From the NCBI GenBank assembly GCA_025463055.1, contig JAOAPV010000037.1:1-64000 (forward strand): a DNA stretch of 64,000 nt, read 5' to 3'. The first letter of the stretch is position 1. The number at the start of each line of letters is the position of its first letter. Both the position numbers and the translations under genes were made by a program. The stretch is from Candidatus Acidiferrum typicum. Lineage in GTDB: Bacteria; Acidobacteriota; Terriglobia; Acidiferrales; UBA7541. Positions 38,231 through 47,195 of this stretch are shown one piece after another. The notes beneath the pieces were generated by a model. It saw nothing but the letters and a program-made list of their open reading frames with translations. It had not been told where the DNA came from and did not search any database.

Positions 38231-38246
38231 AGTGAACCGATTTACT
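38231..38246. promoter_or_regulatory. LacI-type operator
   Basis: AGTGAACCGATTTACT is an imperfect palindrome around CG with the LacI-family core AAnCGnTT (AACCGATT). It lies directly downstream of the -10, where a bound repressor would block transcription. A related perfect palindrome is at 45161-45172. Confidence 0.65.
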
Positions 38247-38311
38247 TAAGGGTGTTTGCAGCTTTTCGATTTTTGTTGAGACTCAAATTGTTGTTCCGGA
38301 TAGGGGTGGGT

Positions 38312-41300
38312 ATGACTTCTTCAAAGCTCGGCCTTCGCTTCGTTCTTGTTCTTTCCTCTCTGTTCTTCCTGACCCTAACCGCCCTTGCCCAGTACCGCGC
38401 GGGTATTCAGGGTGTTGTCCTTGATTCGCAAGGGAATTCGGTGGACGGCGCGACCATTACCCTAACGAATAAAGAAACCAATAAGACGAATCAGGTCACC
38501 AGCGATGCCGCAGGTGTGTATAACTTCCTGAGTCTTCCCCCAGGCCGCTACAGGATTGAAGCCGAAAAGCCTGGCTTCAAGAAAAAAGTACTGGAAGATG
38601 TGGCCATCGAAGGAGAACAGACCCAGGCCATAAACATCTCGATGGAGGTTGGTGATGTTAGCCAGCAGGTTTTGGTCACCGCGGACTCAACTCCTGCAAT
38701 CGATACAGAGACCGGCAACATTAGCGGAACTCTAAGCAGCAGAGAAATTCAGAATCTACCTTCGTTCAACCGCGATCCCTTTCAACTCTTGCGTTTGGCC
38801 CCCGGTGTCTTCGGCGACGCCGCACATGGCTCTAGCGGGGACTCCGCGAATACTCCGGGTAGTCAAGGACCCGGTGGACCCCAAGCCACGAGGGGCATTT
38901 TCGCGACGGAAAACCAGGTACAAGTAAACGCAAACGGCCAGCGCAGTACCGCGAATAGCTTCCAGGTCGATGGGGTTTCCGTCAACAGCTTGGACTGGGG
39001 CGGCGCCGCCACGATTACTCCGAACGAGGAGTCCATCAAGGAAGTTCGCGTCACCGCCAATTCCTACGACGCACAGTATGGTCGCACCAGCGGTGCGCAG
39101 GTTGAAGTGGTATCACAAAATGGCACCAACCAATACCACGGCAGTCTTTTTCTCAAAATCGATCGCCCTGGGCTGAATGCCTTCCAACGAAATTTCGGCT
39201 TGGGAACTGCCGCAGACCAGCGGGCCACGAATCGTTTTAATCAATACGGCGGCAGCGTCGGCGGGCCTATTATCAAGAATCGCTTGTTCGCCTTCTTCTC
39301 CTACGAAACCCTTAGAGATAACTCGATATCCACAAATAACACCTTCGCCGAGACGACGCAATTCCTGAAGCAAGGTGCCCCTGGCAGCATCGCTAACGGC
39401 CTGTTGTCCTTCCCCGGCGAAGGCACATCTTTCACCACCATTATCCCCAGAACGTGTGAGCAAGCCGGCTTCAAGACTGGCGTCGATTGCAACCCCATCG
39501 GCACCAACGGTTCCCAGGGCTTGGACATTGGTTCGCCAATCAAAGCGGCCCTGGGGACTCCCGACCCTACCTTTGGTTCAGCCGCCACCCCGTTTGGCGT
39601 GGGTGGCGGCCTCGACGGTATTCCTGATATTGCCTTTGTACAGACCACGAATCCCAGTCAGTATACGGCGACGCAGTACAACGGTCGTTTGGACTTTCAG
39701 GCTACTCACAACGATCTATTCACCTTTAGTGTGTACTGGGTGCCAACTAGCTCCACTTCCTTTAACGGAAATGCGCGCGCCGCCAATCTTTTCCACTCGG
39801 ATCGGACCAACCAGAGTGCTGCTGTGCTCTGGCAACACACTTTCGCGCCCACGCTCATTAACGAGGCACGCTTCAACGTATCCCGCTGGTACTTCAACGA
39901 GTTACAAACCAATCCCCAGGAACCTTTCGGACTGCCGCAAGATGTGCTGAGCCAGGGATTTGGCAATATAGGAGGCTTTGTCTTCATCTTTGGCTCCAAT
40001 GGCCCAGGGGTTTTTTATAAGACCTCCTACAACTTTCACGACACGGCCACCAAGGTTCTCGGTAGTCAAACCTTGAAGTTCGGGTTCGACATCTATAAGG
40101 ACCAGAACACGGACGCGAATGTCGGCGGCGCGCTGCCACAATATTTCTTCCGGAATCTCTGGGATTTCACCAATGACGCTCCCATCCAGGAAAATGCAAC
40201 CTTTAATCCCTTGACCGGCGCGCTGACGCAAACCCGGCATTATATTCGTTCCAATAGTTATTCCATCTTCCTTCAGGATGATTGGAAGCTGAAGCCCAAC
40301 CTTACGGTTAACCTTGGCATGCGCTGGGAGTACTTCGGCCCGATTCACGAAAAGTTCGGCAACCTCGACGTCGCTGTCCCCGGGGCCGGCGCCAACGCAC
40401 TCACCGGTGCATTTGTGCGTGTCGGCGGGAATCTCTACAACTCCAGCTACCATAACTTCGGTCCGCAGATTGGTTTTGCCTGGAGCCCTGGTCACTTCCC
40501 CTTATTGCGCCAGGATTTCCACAATCATCTGGTGGTCCGAGGCGGATTTGGCATCGGTTACAGCCGCGGAGAGCAGGCTATTTTACTGAACGGACGTAGT
40601 AACCCGCCGCTGGTCGCAGGGGACAACCTGTTTGGCTCGAACATCCTGTACGCAGCTTCCAGCGATCCGCACAACATCAACGGCTTCCCATCCAATCCCC
40701 ATACCATCGTGGCCTTTAATCCCAACAATCTCCCCGCCAGCGGCGCACCCGTGAGCCTGACGGGCTTCGACACAAATTTTCCCACCCCTGTCACCTACCG
40801 CTACTCACTCGGAACTCAATATGACCTGGGTCACAATTGGGTCGTGTCGGTGGGGTATCAAGGCAGCCTGAGTCGGCACTATACTCGTAACCAGAATTTC
40901 AACCTCGTCAATTTCCAAAACCTCAACCCGCAAATACAGAGCTTCGGTCGCTTCACCAATGACTCCAATGGCTCATACAACGCACTGCTGACCGAGCTGC
41001 AGCATAAATTTTCCAGCACCTTCGAAATCGACGGCCAATACACATTCGCCAAAGCGGAAGACAACTATTCTGGGGATTTCCACGGGGATTTCGATCCCGG
41101 CGCGGATCCCTTCAACCGCCAGGCCGAATTTGCTCCCGCTGATTACGACGTCAGGCATAACTTCAAGCTGTATGGAGTCTGGACCCCGCGCATCTTCCAC
41201 GGCGACAATAGCTGGCTTGAGAAAATCGTCGGAGGGTGGACGGTCACTGGCATCCTCAATGCCCACACCGGTTTTCCTTGGACTCCGTTCTATAACGTCC

Positions 41301-41824
41301 AGGTACAGAATGGGGGCAACACCTGTAGCCTCGCCTACTTAAACAGCAACTATTGCACGGTTCGGCCAGCCTCTTTCCTCGGCGGCGCGCATTCCGATTT
41401 CAGCAACGCCGGGTTTGAACCGACCACCACCAACTTTTCCAATAGCTCCCTCTCCTACTTCACCGCGCCAAATCTTGGCTCGGGATCCGGGATTCCTCCA
41501 GCGCCGGGCGTGGCTCGCAATTCCTTCCGCGGACCGCGCTATTCATCGGTTGACGTAACGCTTGGCAAGGCGTTCGGATTACCGACCTTGCCCATTTTGG
41601 GCGAGAACGCGAAACTCGATTTCCGCGTCAACTTTTACAATTTGTTCAATCAGCTCAACTTCGTCCCCCTCGGCCCGCAAAATATCGGCACCATTGTTGT
41701 CACTCCTGCGACGGGCAGCACACCTGCCTCGCAAACGGTGACCTCGCCAAACGGCACGTTCGCTCAAGGGACGAGCGCTCTCGGCGGCCGTATCATCGAG
41801 GCGCAAGTCCGTTTCAGCTTCTAA
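38312..41824 (+). CDS. Oar-like TonB-dependent receptor with carboxypeptidase-regulatory domain
   Basis: The start at the ATG 38312 (AGGGG upstream) gives a signal peptide ending at ALAQ; a GTG at 38252 is less likely. 1170 residues. A CarboxypepD_reg-like beta-sandwich (GIQGVVLDSQGNSVDGATITLTN...) precedes a plug domain (TRGIFATENQVQVNANGQ...) and a long 22-strand-type barrel ending in the aromatic terminus QVRFSF. Acidobacteria use this class, without SusD, to import bulky ligands across the outer membrane with TonB energy. Its position between two GH144 enzymes, GH39 and a LacI regulator suggests an oligosaccharide ligand. Confidence 0.93.
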   Translation: MTSSKLGLRFVLVLSSLFFLTLTALAQYRAGIQGVVLDSQGNSVDGATITLTNKETNKTNQVTSDAAGVYNFLSLPPGRYRIEAEKPGFKKKVLEDVAIEGEQTQAINISMEVGDVSQQVLVTADSTPAIDTETGNISGTLSSREIQNLPSFNRDPFQLLRLAPGVFGDAAHGSSGDSANTPGSQGPGGPQATRGIFATENQVQVNANGQRSTANSFQVDGVSVNSLDWGGAATITPNEESIKEVRVTANSYDAQYGRTSGAQVEVVSQNGTNQYHGSLFLKIDRPGLNAFQRNFGLGTAADQRATNRFNQYGGSVGGPIIKNRLFAFFSYETLRDNSISTNNTFAETTQFLKQGAPGSIANGLLSFPGEGTSFTTIIPRTCEQAGFKTGVDCNPIGTNGSQGLDIGSPIKAALGTPDPTFGSAATPFGVGGGLDGIPDIAFVQTTNPSQYTATQYNGRLDFQATHNDLFTFSVYWVPTSSTSFNGNARAANLFHSDRTNQSAAVLWQHTFAPTLINEARFNVSRWYFNELQTNPQEPFGLPQDVLSQGFGNIGGFVFIFGSNGPGVFYKTSYNFHDTATKVLGSQTLKFGFDIYKDQNTDANVGGALPQYFFRNLWDFTNDAPIQENATFNPLTGALTQTRHYIRSNSYSIFLQDDWKLKPNLTVNLGMRWEYFGPIHEKFGNLDVAVPGAGANALTGAFVRVGGNLYNSSYHNFGPQIGFAWSPGHFPLLRQDFHNHLVVRGGFGIGYSRGEQAILLNGRSNPPLVAGDNLFGSNILYAASSDPHNINGFPSNPHTIVAFNPNNLPASGAPVSLTGFDTNFPTPVTYRYSLGTQYDLGHNWVVSVGYQGSLSRHYTRNQNFNLVNFQNLNPQIQSFGRFTNDSNGSYNALLTELQHKFSSTFEIDGQYTFAKAEDNYSGDFHGDFDPGADPFNRQAEFAPADYDVRHNFKLYGVWTPRIFHGDNSWLEKIVGGWTVTGILNAHTGFPWTPFYNVQVQNGGNTCSLAYLNSNYCTVRPASFLGGAHSDFSNAGFEPTTTNFSNSSLSYFTAPNLGSGSGIPPAPGVARNSFRGPRYSSVDVTLGKAFGLPTLPILGENAKLDFRVNFYNLFNQLNFVPLGPQNIGTIVVTPATGSTPASQTVTSPNGTFAQGTSALGGRIIEAQVRFSF

Positions 41825-42006
41825 CTTTCGACTCGGCTTTAGTTCGATCGGAAGATAATCTTCAGGTCGTTCTCCACAAGTGGGAAGCGATACCGCCGCT
41901 AGACCGGCCAACAGGTCGGTCTGGTGGCACGCCTGTCAATTCGGTTAGACTTCAGGGCAGCACGTTCTCTTTTGCTCGTTGCTATAAATTTTTTGGAGAG
42001 ATTTAC

Positions 42007-43551
42007 TTGCGTCCACTCTGTCCCTCTAGTCGTCGTGTCGCGCTTCTCTTCCTTTTAGGAACGTTCGCTGTTACTGCGGAATGGCTCCCGGCCCAAACGG
42101 CTCCGCAGCCTCAGCCGGGTGCGGAGGTCATCGAGGTGGATGCCAACGCTCCGTCGCATCCTTTTCCGCATTTCTGGGAACAAATGTTCGGCTCTGGTCG
42201 CGCCATCCTCTCCCTCCGCGAAAGCTACCGCCACGATCTGCGCGAAACCAAGCGCATCACTAACTTCGAATACGTCCGCTTCCACGCCATTTTTCACGAT
42301 GAAGTCGGCGTTTACGATGAAGACGCTTCCGGCAAGCCCGCTTACAACTTCTCCTATGTCGATCAGATTTACGACGGCCTGCTCGAAAACAAGGTGCGTC
42401 CCTTCGTGGAACTGAGCTTCATGCCCAAGAAGCTCACTTCTGATCCCAACGCGCTGCACCCGTTTTGGTACAAGCAGAATGTCGCGCCGCCGAAAGACTG
42501 GAACAAATGGGACGAACTCATGGAAGCGTTCGCGCGCCACTTAATCCAGCGCTATGGCGAAGACGAAGTCGCGAATTGGTATTTCGAAGTATGGAATGAA
42601 CCGAACCTCGACTTCTGGTCCGGCAATCCTAAAGAATCCACTTACTACGAGCTCTACGATCACACCGCCCGCGCCATCAAAAAAGCCAGCACGCGTCTAC
42701 GCGTTGGCGGACCATCCACAGCGCAAGCTGCCTGGGCCGACCGCTTCCTCGCGCACTGCAAAGAGAAGAATGTCCCGGTGGATTTTGTCTCCTCGCACGT
42801 CTACGGAAACGACAAAGCGGAAGACGTCTTCGGCACGCACGAAAACATTTCGCGCAACGAAATGGTCTGCCGCGCGGTGAATAAAGTGCATCAGCAAATT
42901 GCCGCCTCCGCGTATCCGCACATGCCCCTCATCTGGACCGAATACAACGCCGATTACAGCAATCAACCGCAAGTGACTGACAGCGCCTATATGGGCCCGT
43001 TTCTCGCCAACACCATTCGCGAATGCGACGGTCTAACCGAAATGATGAGTTACTGGACCTTTTCCGACGTTTTCGAGGAGCAAGGGGTCGTCAAGACTCC
43101 GTTCTACGGCGGCTTCGGCATCCTAGCCGAACGCAGCATCCCAAAACCGGCTTTCAATGATTTCACGCTATTGCATCGCCTTGGCGACGCGCGGCTCGAC
43201 GTGAGTTCAGATTCAGCGCTGGTGACGCGCCGCAAAGATGGATCACTAGTGATCGCAGTTTGGAACCTCTTTTTGCCGGAACAGCCAGGATCGCCCAAGA
43301 CTGTGACCCTGCATTTCAAAGGCTTGCAATCAGCGCATTCTGCTCGCATCACTATCGTCGACAAAGAGCATGGCTCACCGCTGCTCACGTATGACAAGCT
43401 AGGCCGCCCTCAATCGCCGACGCTGTCGCAAATCGAAGCGCTGCGAAAGGCTGCAACTCTCCCAGCGGCGCAACAACAGATAATCACAAACGGGGCCATA
43501 ACACTAAAACTTCAACCCCACGCCCTTGCCTTGATCGAATTGGAAAAGTGA
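42007..43551 (+). CDS. Secreted GH39 glycoside hydrolase
   Basis: Start at TTG 42007 with GGAGAG six bases before it. Signal peptide to ~30. The 514-residue protein has the GH39/clan-A (beta/alpha)8 barrel. The acid/base Glu198 lies in YFEVWNEPNLDFW, and the nucleophile is Glu312 in LIWTEYNADY. A C-terminal beta domain follows. GH39 members are retaining beta-xylosidases and related exo-enzymes acting on beta-linked ends; which sugar is removed here cannot be told. Converges on the second GH144 gene (21-bp gap) and follows the receptor on the same strand. Confidence 0.9.
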   Translation: MRPLCPSSRRVALLFLLGTFAVTAEWLPAQTAPQPQPGAEVIEVDANAPSHPFPHFWEQMFGSGRAILSLRESYRHDLRETKRITNFEYVRFHAIFHDEVGVYDEDASGKPAYNFSYVDQIYDGLLENKVRPFVELSFMPKKLTSDPNALHPFWYKQNVAPPKDWNKWDELMEAFARHLIQRYGEDEVANWYFEVWNEPNLDFWSGNPKESTYYELYDHTARAIKKASTRLRVGGPSTAQAAWADRFLAHCKEKNVPVDFVSSHVYGNDKAEDVFGTHENISRNEMVCRAVNKVHQQIAASAYPHMPLIWTEYNADYSNQPQVTDSAYMGPFLANTIRECDGLTEMMSYWTFSDVFEEQGVVKTPFYGGFGILAERSIPKPAFNDFTLLHRLGDARLDVSSDSALVTRRKDGSLVIAVWNLFLPEQPGSPKTVTLHFKGLQSAHSARITIVDKEHGSPLLTYDKLGRPQSPTLSQIEALRKAATLPAAQQQIITNGAITLKLQPHALALIELEK

Positions 43552-43572
43552 TCGCTGCCGCCCTGTGGCACT

Positions 43573-45030
43573 TCACTGAATGACAAAAAACGGAAAACCA
43601 TTCGGCACAGGCATTTTGGGCGGCGCCAGGGCTTCCTCAGGTGAGACGGCATGGAATCCCGCGCGAGCCATGCCGTTTCGGGCCACCTCGTTCTTCATAA
43701 ACTGTTCCCAGACAAACCCGGTTCTCGCGTTTTCCGCCATTAGCAGCGTAATGCCCACATCGATCCCGATCACATCCGGGCTGTACCAGTTTGTCAGCGG
43801 ATTGAAGGCGTCCACGAATCCATACCTGCGCCAGACGCGCTGTTCATACTTCTCACGGATATTTCTGAGCACCCGCACGGTTTCTTCCGGGAGAAACGGC
43901 AGTGAGCCGCCCGACGCGCACGGAACCACGCTGCCATCGATGCGCCCCATCGCCGGCGGACCTCCCCATACGGCATACCCTCGCGCCGAATCGGAAGCCG
44001 TGATGCCCCACAGGTCCTCGGTATAGTCCGGAAACTCTCGCGCCAACTCCAGGCACCACAATTTGTGCACTTTCGTGGCGATCATGGAATTCGTGAAATA
44101 GTTCGCGTATTTGTCCCTCTGACCCCGAAAATCAAACCACGCGTGAGAATACTGGTGCACAAATAGTGGTGCGTGTGAACCGATGTAACGCACTCCATTA
44201 AACTCAAAATACGGGCGCGTCCACGCGTCCCAGCTCTGCTTCGACATAGCTGTGCCCGATGAACCCAGCCCCAACAGATACACCATCATCAGTTCGCTGT
44301 AGCTATCCCATCGGCTGCGAATGAACCCGTGCTCCGGCGTCCAGCCCATCGACAGCGTTTTGTCTCCGTGCAGCAGCCAGTTCCAGTCCATGCGCTGGTA
44401 AATTCTCTGGGCCAGGCTCCGAATCTCAATGTCGTCGAAATAGGCGGCACAGGTAAGCACCCCACAAATAAAGATCGCAGTATCGATGGACGAGACCTCC
44501 GACTGGAAAACGCGTTCGCCGTTCTGAATATTGAGAAAGTGGCAAAAGAAACCGTGTGCCTGGGGCACGCGAGACTCGACGAAGCGCAATGTCGTTGCCA
44601 CCCGATCGCGTATTTTCGTCGGCTCCTGCCAACCGCGATTGTCCGCGATGCACAGCGCCGTTAACCCAAAGCCCGTCGCCGCGATGCTCGCCACATTTCG
44701 GGAATCTGGCCCGCTCGCTTGGCTCCGATCCTTCACCAACCCCGTAGCCGGATTCGCCTCATTCCAGAAAAATTGAAAGCAGGCATTTTCCAGCTCCTCA
44801 AGAAAGTTGTCCTCTTGCGGAGTGAACCGGTATCGCGTGGGATCCCCGCTGAAGAGTGGCGCTGGGCCATTTGCGGGAGGGGTTTCCTGTAAATCAAGCG
44901 CTCCTCTGGAATCAAGCCACCTTTCGGCTGCATGCAGCTCGGAAAGGCCCGTGAAGCCGAGAGACAGACCGGCAGCGCCACGCGCAGTGAGCCGCAACCA
45001 TTCGCGGCGTGAGAGCTTTCGATCCTTCAC
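43573..45030 (-). CDS. Tat-exported GH144-type glycoamylase-domain hydrolase
   Basis: GTG at 45030 is chosen because CGGAG lies six bases upstream. The N-terminus has a twin-arginine signal (SRREWL then a hydrophobic stretch to SELHA), so it is exported folded, unlike its Sec-type paralogue at 35817. The catalytic (alpha/alpha)6 region has FQFFWNEANPATGLVKDRSQ, ATGFGLTALCIADNRGW, YSHAWFDFRGQRDKYANYF, LWGITASDSARGYAVWGGP and FNPLTNWYSPDVIGIDVGIT. A LacI-type operator lies 130 bp upstream. Probably attacks beta-1,2-glucan or a similar chain. Confidence 0.87.
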   Translation of the reverse strand: MKDRKLSRREWLRLTARGAAGLSLGFTGLSELHAAERWLDSRGALDLQETPPANGPAPLFSGDPTRYRFTPQEDNFLEELENACFQFFWNEANPATGLVKDRSQASGPDSRNVASIAATGFGLTALCIADNRGWQEPTKIRDRVATTLRFVESRVPQAHGFFCHFLNIQNGERVFQSEVSSIDTAIFICGVLTCAAYFDDIEIRSLAQRIYQRMDWNWLLHGDKTLSMGWTPEHGFIRSRWDSYSELMMVYLLGLGSSGTAMSKQSWDAWTRPYFEFNGVRYIGSHAPLFVHQYSHAWFDFRGQRDKYANYFTNSMIATKVHKLWCLELAREFPDYTEDLWGITASDSARGYAVWGGPPAMGRIDGSVVPCASGGSLPFLPEETVRVLRNIREKYEQRVWRRYGFVDAFNPLTNWYSPDVIGIDVGITLLMAENARTGFVWEQFMKNEVARNGMARAGFHAVSPEEALAPPKMPVPNGFPFFVIQ

Positions 45031-45160
45031 CCGCAACTCCGGCTAGGACCGCACGAGCGCTCCCGAAGGACTGACGGCTGGGTTATCCACTCCATAGTCG
45101 GCCATTCTACAGAACTTAGTGTATGAGGGAAAATCGAAATGCAGCCCATGCGCTAAGTGA

Positions 45161-45172
45161 TAAATCGATTTA
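45161..45172. promoter_or_regulatory. LacI-type operator (perfect palindrome)
   Basis: TAAATCGATTTA is a perfect 12-bp palindrome with the AAnCGnTT core. Beyond the core both sites share CGATTTA followed by TAA. It lies upstream of the GH144 gene at 43573-45030. Confidence 0.65.
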
Positions 45173-45242
45173 GCTAAGGTTTGTGTTTACTCGCCACGTG
45201 GCGCCGGCTGGAACGCGCGCTGGAATATTTGCCTGCTTGGTA

Positions 45243-45317
45243 TGGTGCCGGCGGGGGGAATCGAACCCACGGCCTAGGGATTATGAGACCCTCGCTCTAC
45301 CACTGAGCTACGCCGGC
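45243..45317 (-). tRNA. tRNA with CAT anticodon (Met, elongator type)
   Basis: The minus strand folds into a cloverleaf: acceptor GCCGGCG/CGCCGGC, D arm GCTC-AGTGGTA-GAGC, anticodon loop CTCATAA, T loop TTCGATT, encoded CCA. The 1-72 pair is G-C, so it is not an initiator; elongator Met is most likely, tRNA-Ile2 (CAU modified) cannot be excluded. Two stem positions mismatch: U-U at the base of the anticodon loop and U-C in the T stem. Confidence 0.9.
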
Positions 45318-45583
45318 CCAAGGCAACTCTCCATGCTACGAAGTAGCAAGTGGAAGTGTCAAGACAATCGCGGAACAGCCGAGTGAAGGCAAGTTCCGCA
45401 GGGCGATGTCCTTGCAGTAGCCGAGTGAGACCTAGTACTACCGTACCGTTGACCCTCCAAGTCCTAAAACCTACTATGCCCCTGCAAGACCTCCCCCGGT
45501 GGCTCCGGCGCGGGCGAAAGCCTGGCGAAGAGATCAACAGGGGGAAGGTGTACTTTTCGGGACAGGCTCGTGGTGTGAGCTCG

Positions 45584-45611
45584 TTGACATTGGTGTAATT
45601 ACATATAGAGT
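45584..45611 (+). promoter_or_regulatory. Promoter of the repeat-peptide gene
   Basis: TTGACA (45584-45589) is followed after 16 bp by TAGAGT (45606-45611). A good ribosome binding site (GGAGG, 45634-45638) lies between it and the ATG at 45647. The remaining bases back to the tRNA (45318-45583) hold no gene; AGCCGAGTGA occurs twice there (45377 and 45418 regions). Confidence 0.5.
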
Positions 45612-45646
45612 GCTCCCTGGCTGCTACTGCCTCGGAGGCACTCTTA

Positions 45647-45901
45647 ATGTCACGTAAACTCACGTCTCTTCTCCTAGCCATGCTGATCCTGGCAGGAGCC
45701 ATGACCCTGAAGACCGTCGTATCGGCGCACAGCAACGGCGCTGTTATGATGGCCAACGGTGCGGCCCCAGTTCCGCCGCCTATGTTCCGGAACGGCGCGG
45801 CACCAGTGCCACCGCCTTCTTCCCGGAATGGTGCAGCTCCAGTGCCGCCTCCTTCGTTTCGGAATGGCGCGGCACCAGTTCCACCGCCTAGTGCCCAATA
45901 G
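45647..45901 (+). CDS. Secreted small protein with four NGAAPVPPP repeats
   Basis: 84 residues: a signal peptide (to ~27, VVSA) then four tandem 12-residue units, each NGAAPVPPP plus three residues (MFR, SSR, SFR, SAQ), encoded by ~36-bp DNA repeats. The repeat would form a rigid polyproline-like rod. It has a promoter and GGAGG of its own and lies next to the tRNA. I do not recognise the family; a surface or periplasmic linker or ligand-binding peptide is possible. Repeat number could vary between strains. Confidence 0.75.
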   Translation: MSRKLTSLLLAMLILAGAMTLKTVVSAHSNGAVMMANGAAPVPPPMFRNGAAPVPPPSSRNGAAPVPPPSFRNGAAPVPPPSAQ

Positions 45902-45947
45902 CTAGTTCCCGTTTCTGAACAAGCGGGTTGGGCACGCGAAAGGTATC

Positions 45948-46652
45948 GTGCCCGACTCTATCGGATATGCGCAGGCTGCAATCTGGTTCCTAGGAACGAT
46001 CCTAGAAGTCGCGGTTGTGGTGTGTGCGGTGACGCGTCATTCTTTTCGCCGTTACCTCTGTTTAAACCTCTACATGTTTTTTTCCTTCTTGGTTAGCGTC
46101 GGCCGCTATCAGGCGCTCAGTCACTTCGGCCTACGATCCAGTGAGTACAAATTTGTCTATTATTACTCCGATGCGGTACTGACGATCTTTCTGTACTTAG
46201 CCCTTATCACTCTTTACCTGCACGTGTTCGATGAAATGAAGGTCGAAAAGTACGTGCGCTTGGCTGCGGTAATCCTTCTCGCGGGAACGGCACTCTTTTC
46301 CTACGGAGTCGTTCAACAGTCGCAACACCGGATGCTTACAAGCTTTGTGTACGAGCTTTCGCAGAACCTGTATTTCGTGGGGCTTGTGCTCACCTACCTC
46401 CTTTGGGGAGCAATACTGAAGCTCCGCGAAACGCGTACGCAGCTCATCCAGCTAGTGCTCTCGCTGGGTGTATATTTCAGCGCGTTCGCCGCCACGTTTG
46501 CTCTTGAAAATATGTTCCCGAAGCTCGAATCTGTCACGTATATCGCTCCCGTGTTCGGTTGTCTCTTGCCGCTCGCCTGGGCCTACGCATTCTGGCGATT
46601 CCCTCACGACGCACGGATGTCAACGGCTCGGCTCGCCATGGTGCCCCGCTAA
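45948..46652 (+). CDS. Multi-spanning membrane protein, family unknown
   Basis: 234 residues from a GTG start, with about seven hydrophobic helices (AAIWFLGTILEVAVVVCAV, YMFFSFLVSVGRY, AVLTIFLYLALITLYLHVF, LAAVILLAGTALFSYGVV and more). No domain recognised; similar hypothetical 7-TM proteins are common in acidobacteria. The stop overlaps the next start (TAATG), so the two are translationally coupled. Confidence 0.7.
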   Translation: MPDSIGYAQAAIWFLGTILEVAVVVCAVTRHSFRRYLCLNLYMFFSFLVSVGRYQALSHFGLRSSEYKFVYYYSDAVLTIFLYLALITLYLHVFDEMKVEKYVRLAAVILLAGTALFSYGVVQQSQHRMLTSFVYELSQNLYFVGLVLTYLLWGAILKLRETRTQLIQLVLSLGVYFSAFAATFALENMFPKLESVTYIAPVFGCLLPLAWAYAFWRFPHDARMSTARLAMVPR

Positions 46653-47050
46653 TGGCTACGCTCATATTCCTGCTCTCCGCGGCTGCCCTGTTGCAGTTCT
46701 TTATCTCGTACTCCCGCTCGCTCATCGCCGCCTCCATTAAGCAGCCGCTTTCTGCCGAGGTTCGCGACGTTACTGGCATACCCAGCACCGCCGCGGGCGA
46801 AGACTTCGCGCGCGTCATCCAACTGCTGGATCTTTGCCCGGAGCGCCCGGAAGAACGCGGCCGTCTACGCGCCATTAACGCTTACTTCGGCCTGCTGAAC
46901 TTTGTAAGCTCCACTCTTGCCCGCGTGATCCCCGCCCTCATGAGCTGGACCGAGATGGAGCGCGCTCAATGCGCGTACTTCGCCGCGGTAACCCTCGATA
47001 GACGCATTGCCTTCAGCCGAGACATGCTCGCGCAGCAAAGCGAAGTCTAG
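46652..47050 (+). CDS. Hypothetical membrane-anchored protein
   Basis: Start at the ATG 46652, one base shared with the preceding stop. 132 residues with one N-terminal hydrophobic helix (LIFLLSAAALLQFFISY) and a soluble, largely helical remainder (FARVIQLLDLCPERPEERGRLRAINAYF). Function unknown. Co-expressed with the 7-TM protein. Confidence 0.6.
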   Translation: MATLIFLLSAAALLQFFISYSRSLIAASIKQPLSAEVRDVTGIPSTAAGEDFARVIQLLDLCPERPEERGRLRAINAYFGLLNFVSSTLARVIPALMSWTEMERAQCAYFAAVTLDRRIAFSRDMLAQQSEV

Positions 47051-47195
47051 CGTTAACGCTCTCCTACAATAATTCCCCTACTGCTTGATACGAAACATTC
47101 CTTCAAAGCTTGTCTTGGCTTCTCTTTTCTTCGTGTTATTCTCGTCGGGTTCACTCCTCACCGGAGTGGGAGCGTCCGCAGCGCAAAACGCACCG

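Noticed and set aside
41935-41955. CAATTCGGTTAGA upstream of the GH39 gene, considered as a third LacI operator
   Set aside because: The core does not fit AAnCGnTT (one base off), so it was not counted.
45183-45386. Plus-strand ORF containing RRGESNPRPRDYETLALPLSYAG
   Set aside because: This is the well-known false translation of the strand opposite a tRNA gene; the tRNA at 45243-45317 explains it.
45440-45560. GC-rich leader with CGAAAG, considered as a c-di-GMP riboswitch
   Set aside because: The conserved core of the known class is absent, and the promoter at 45584 starts downstream of it.
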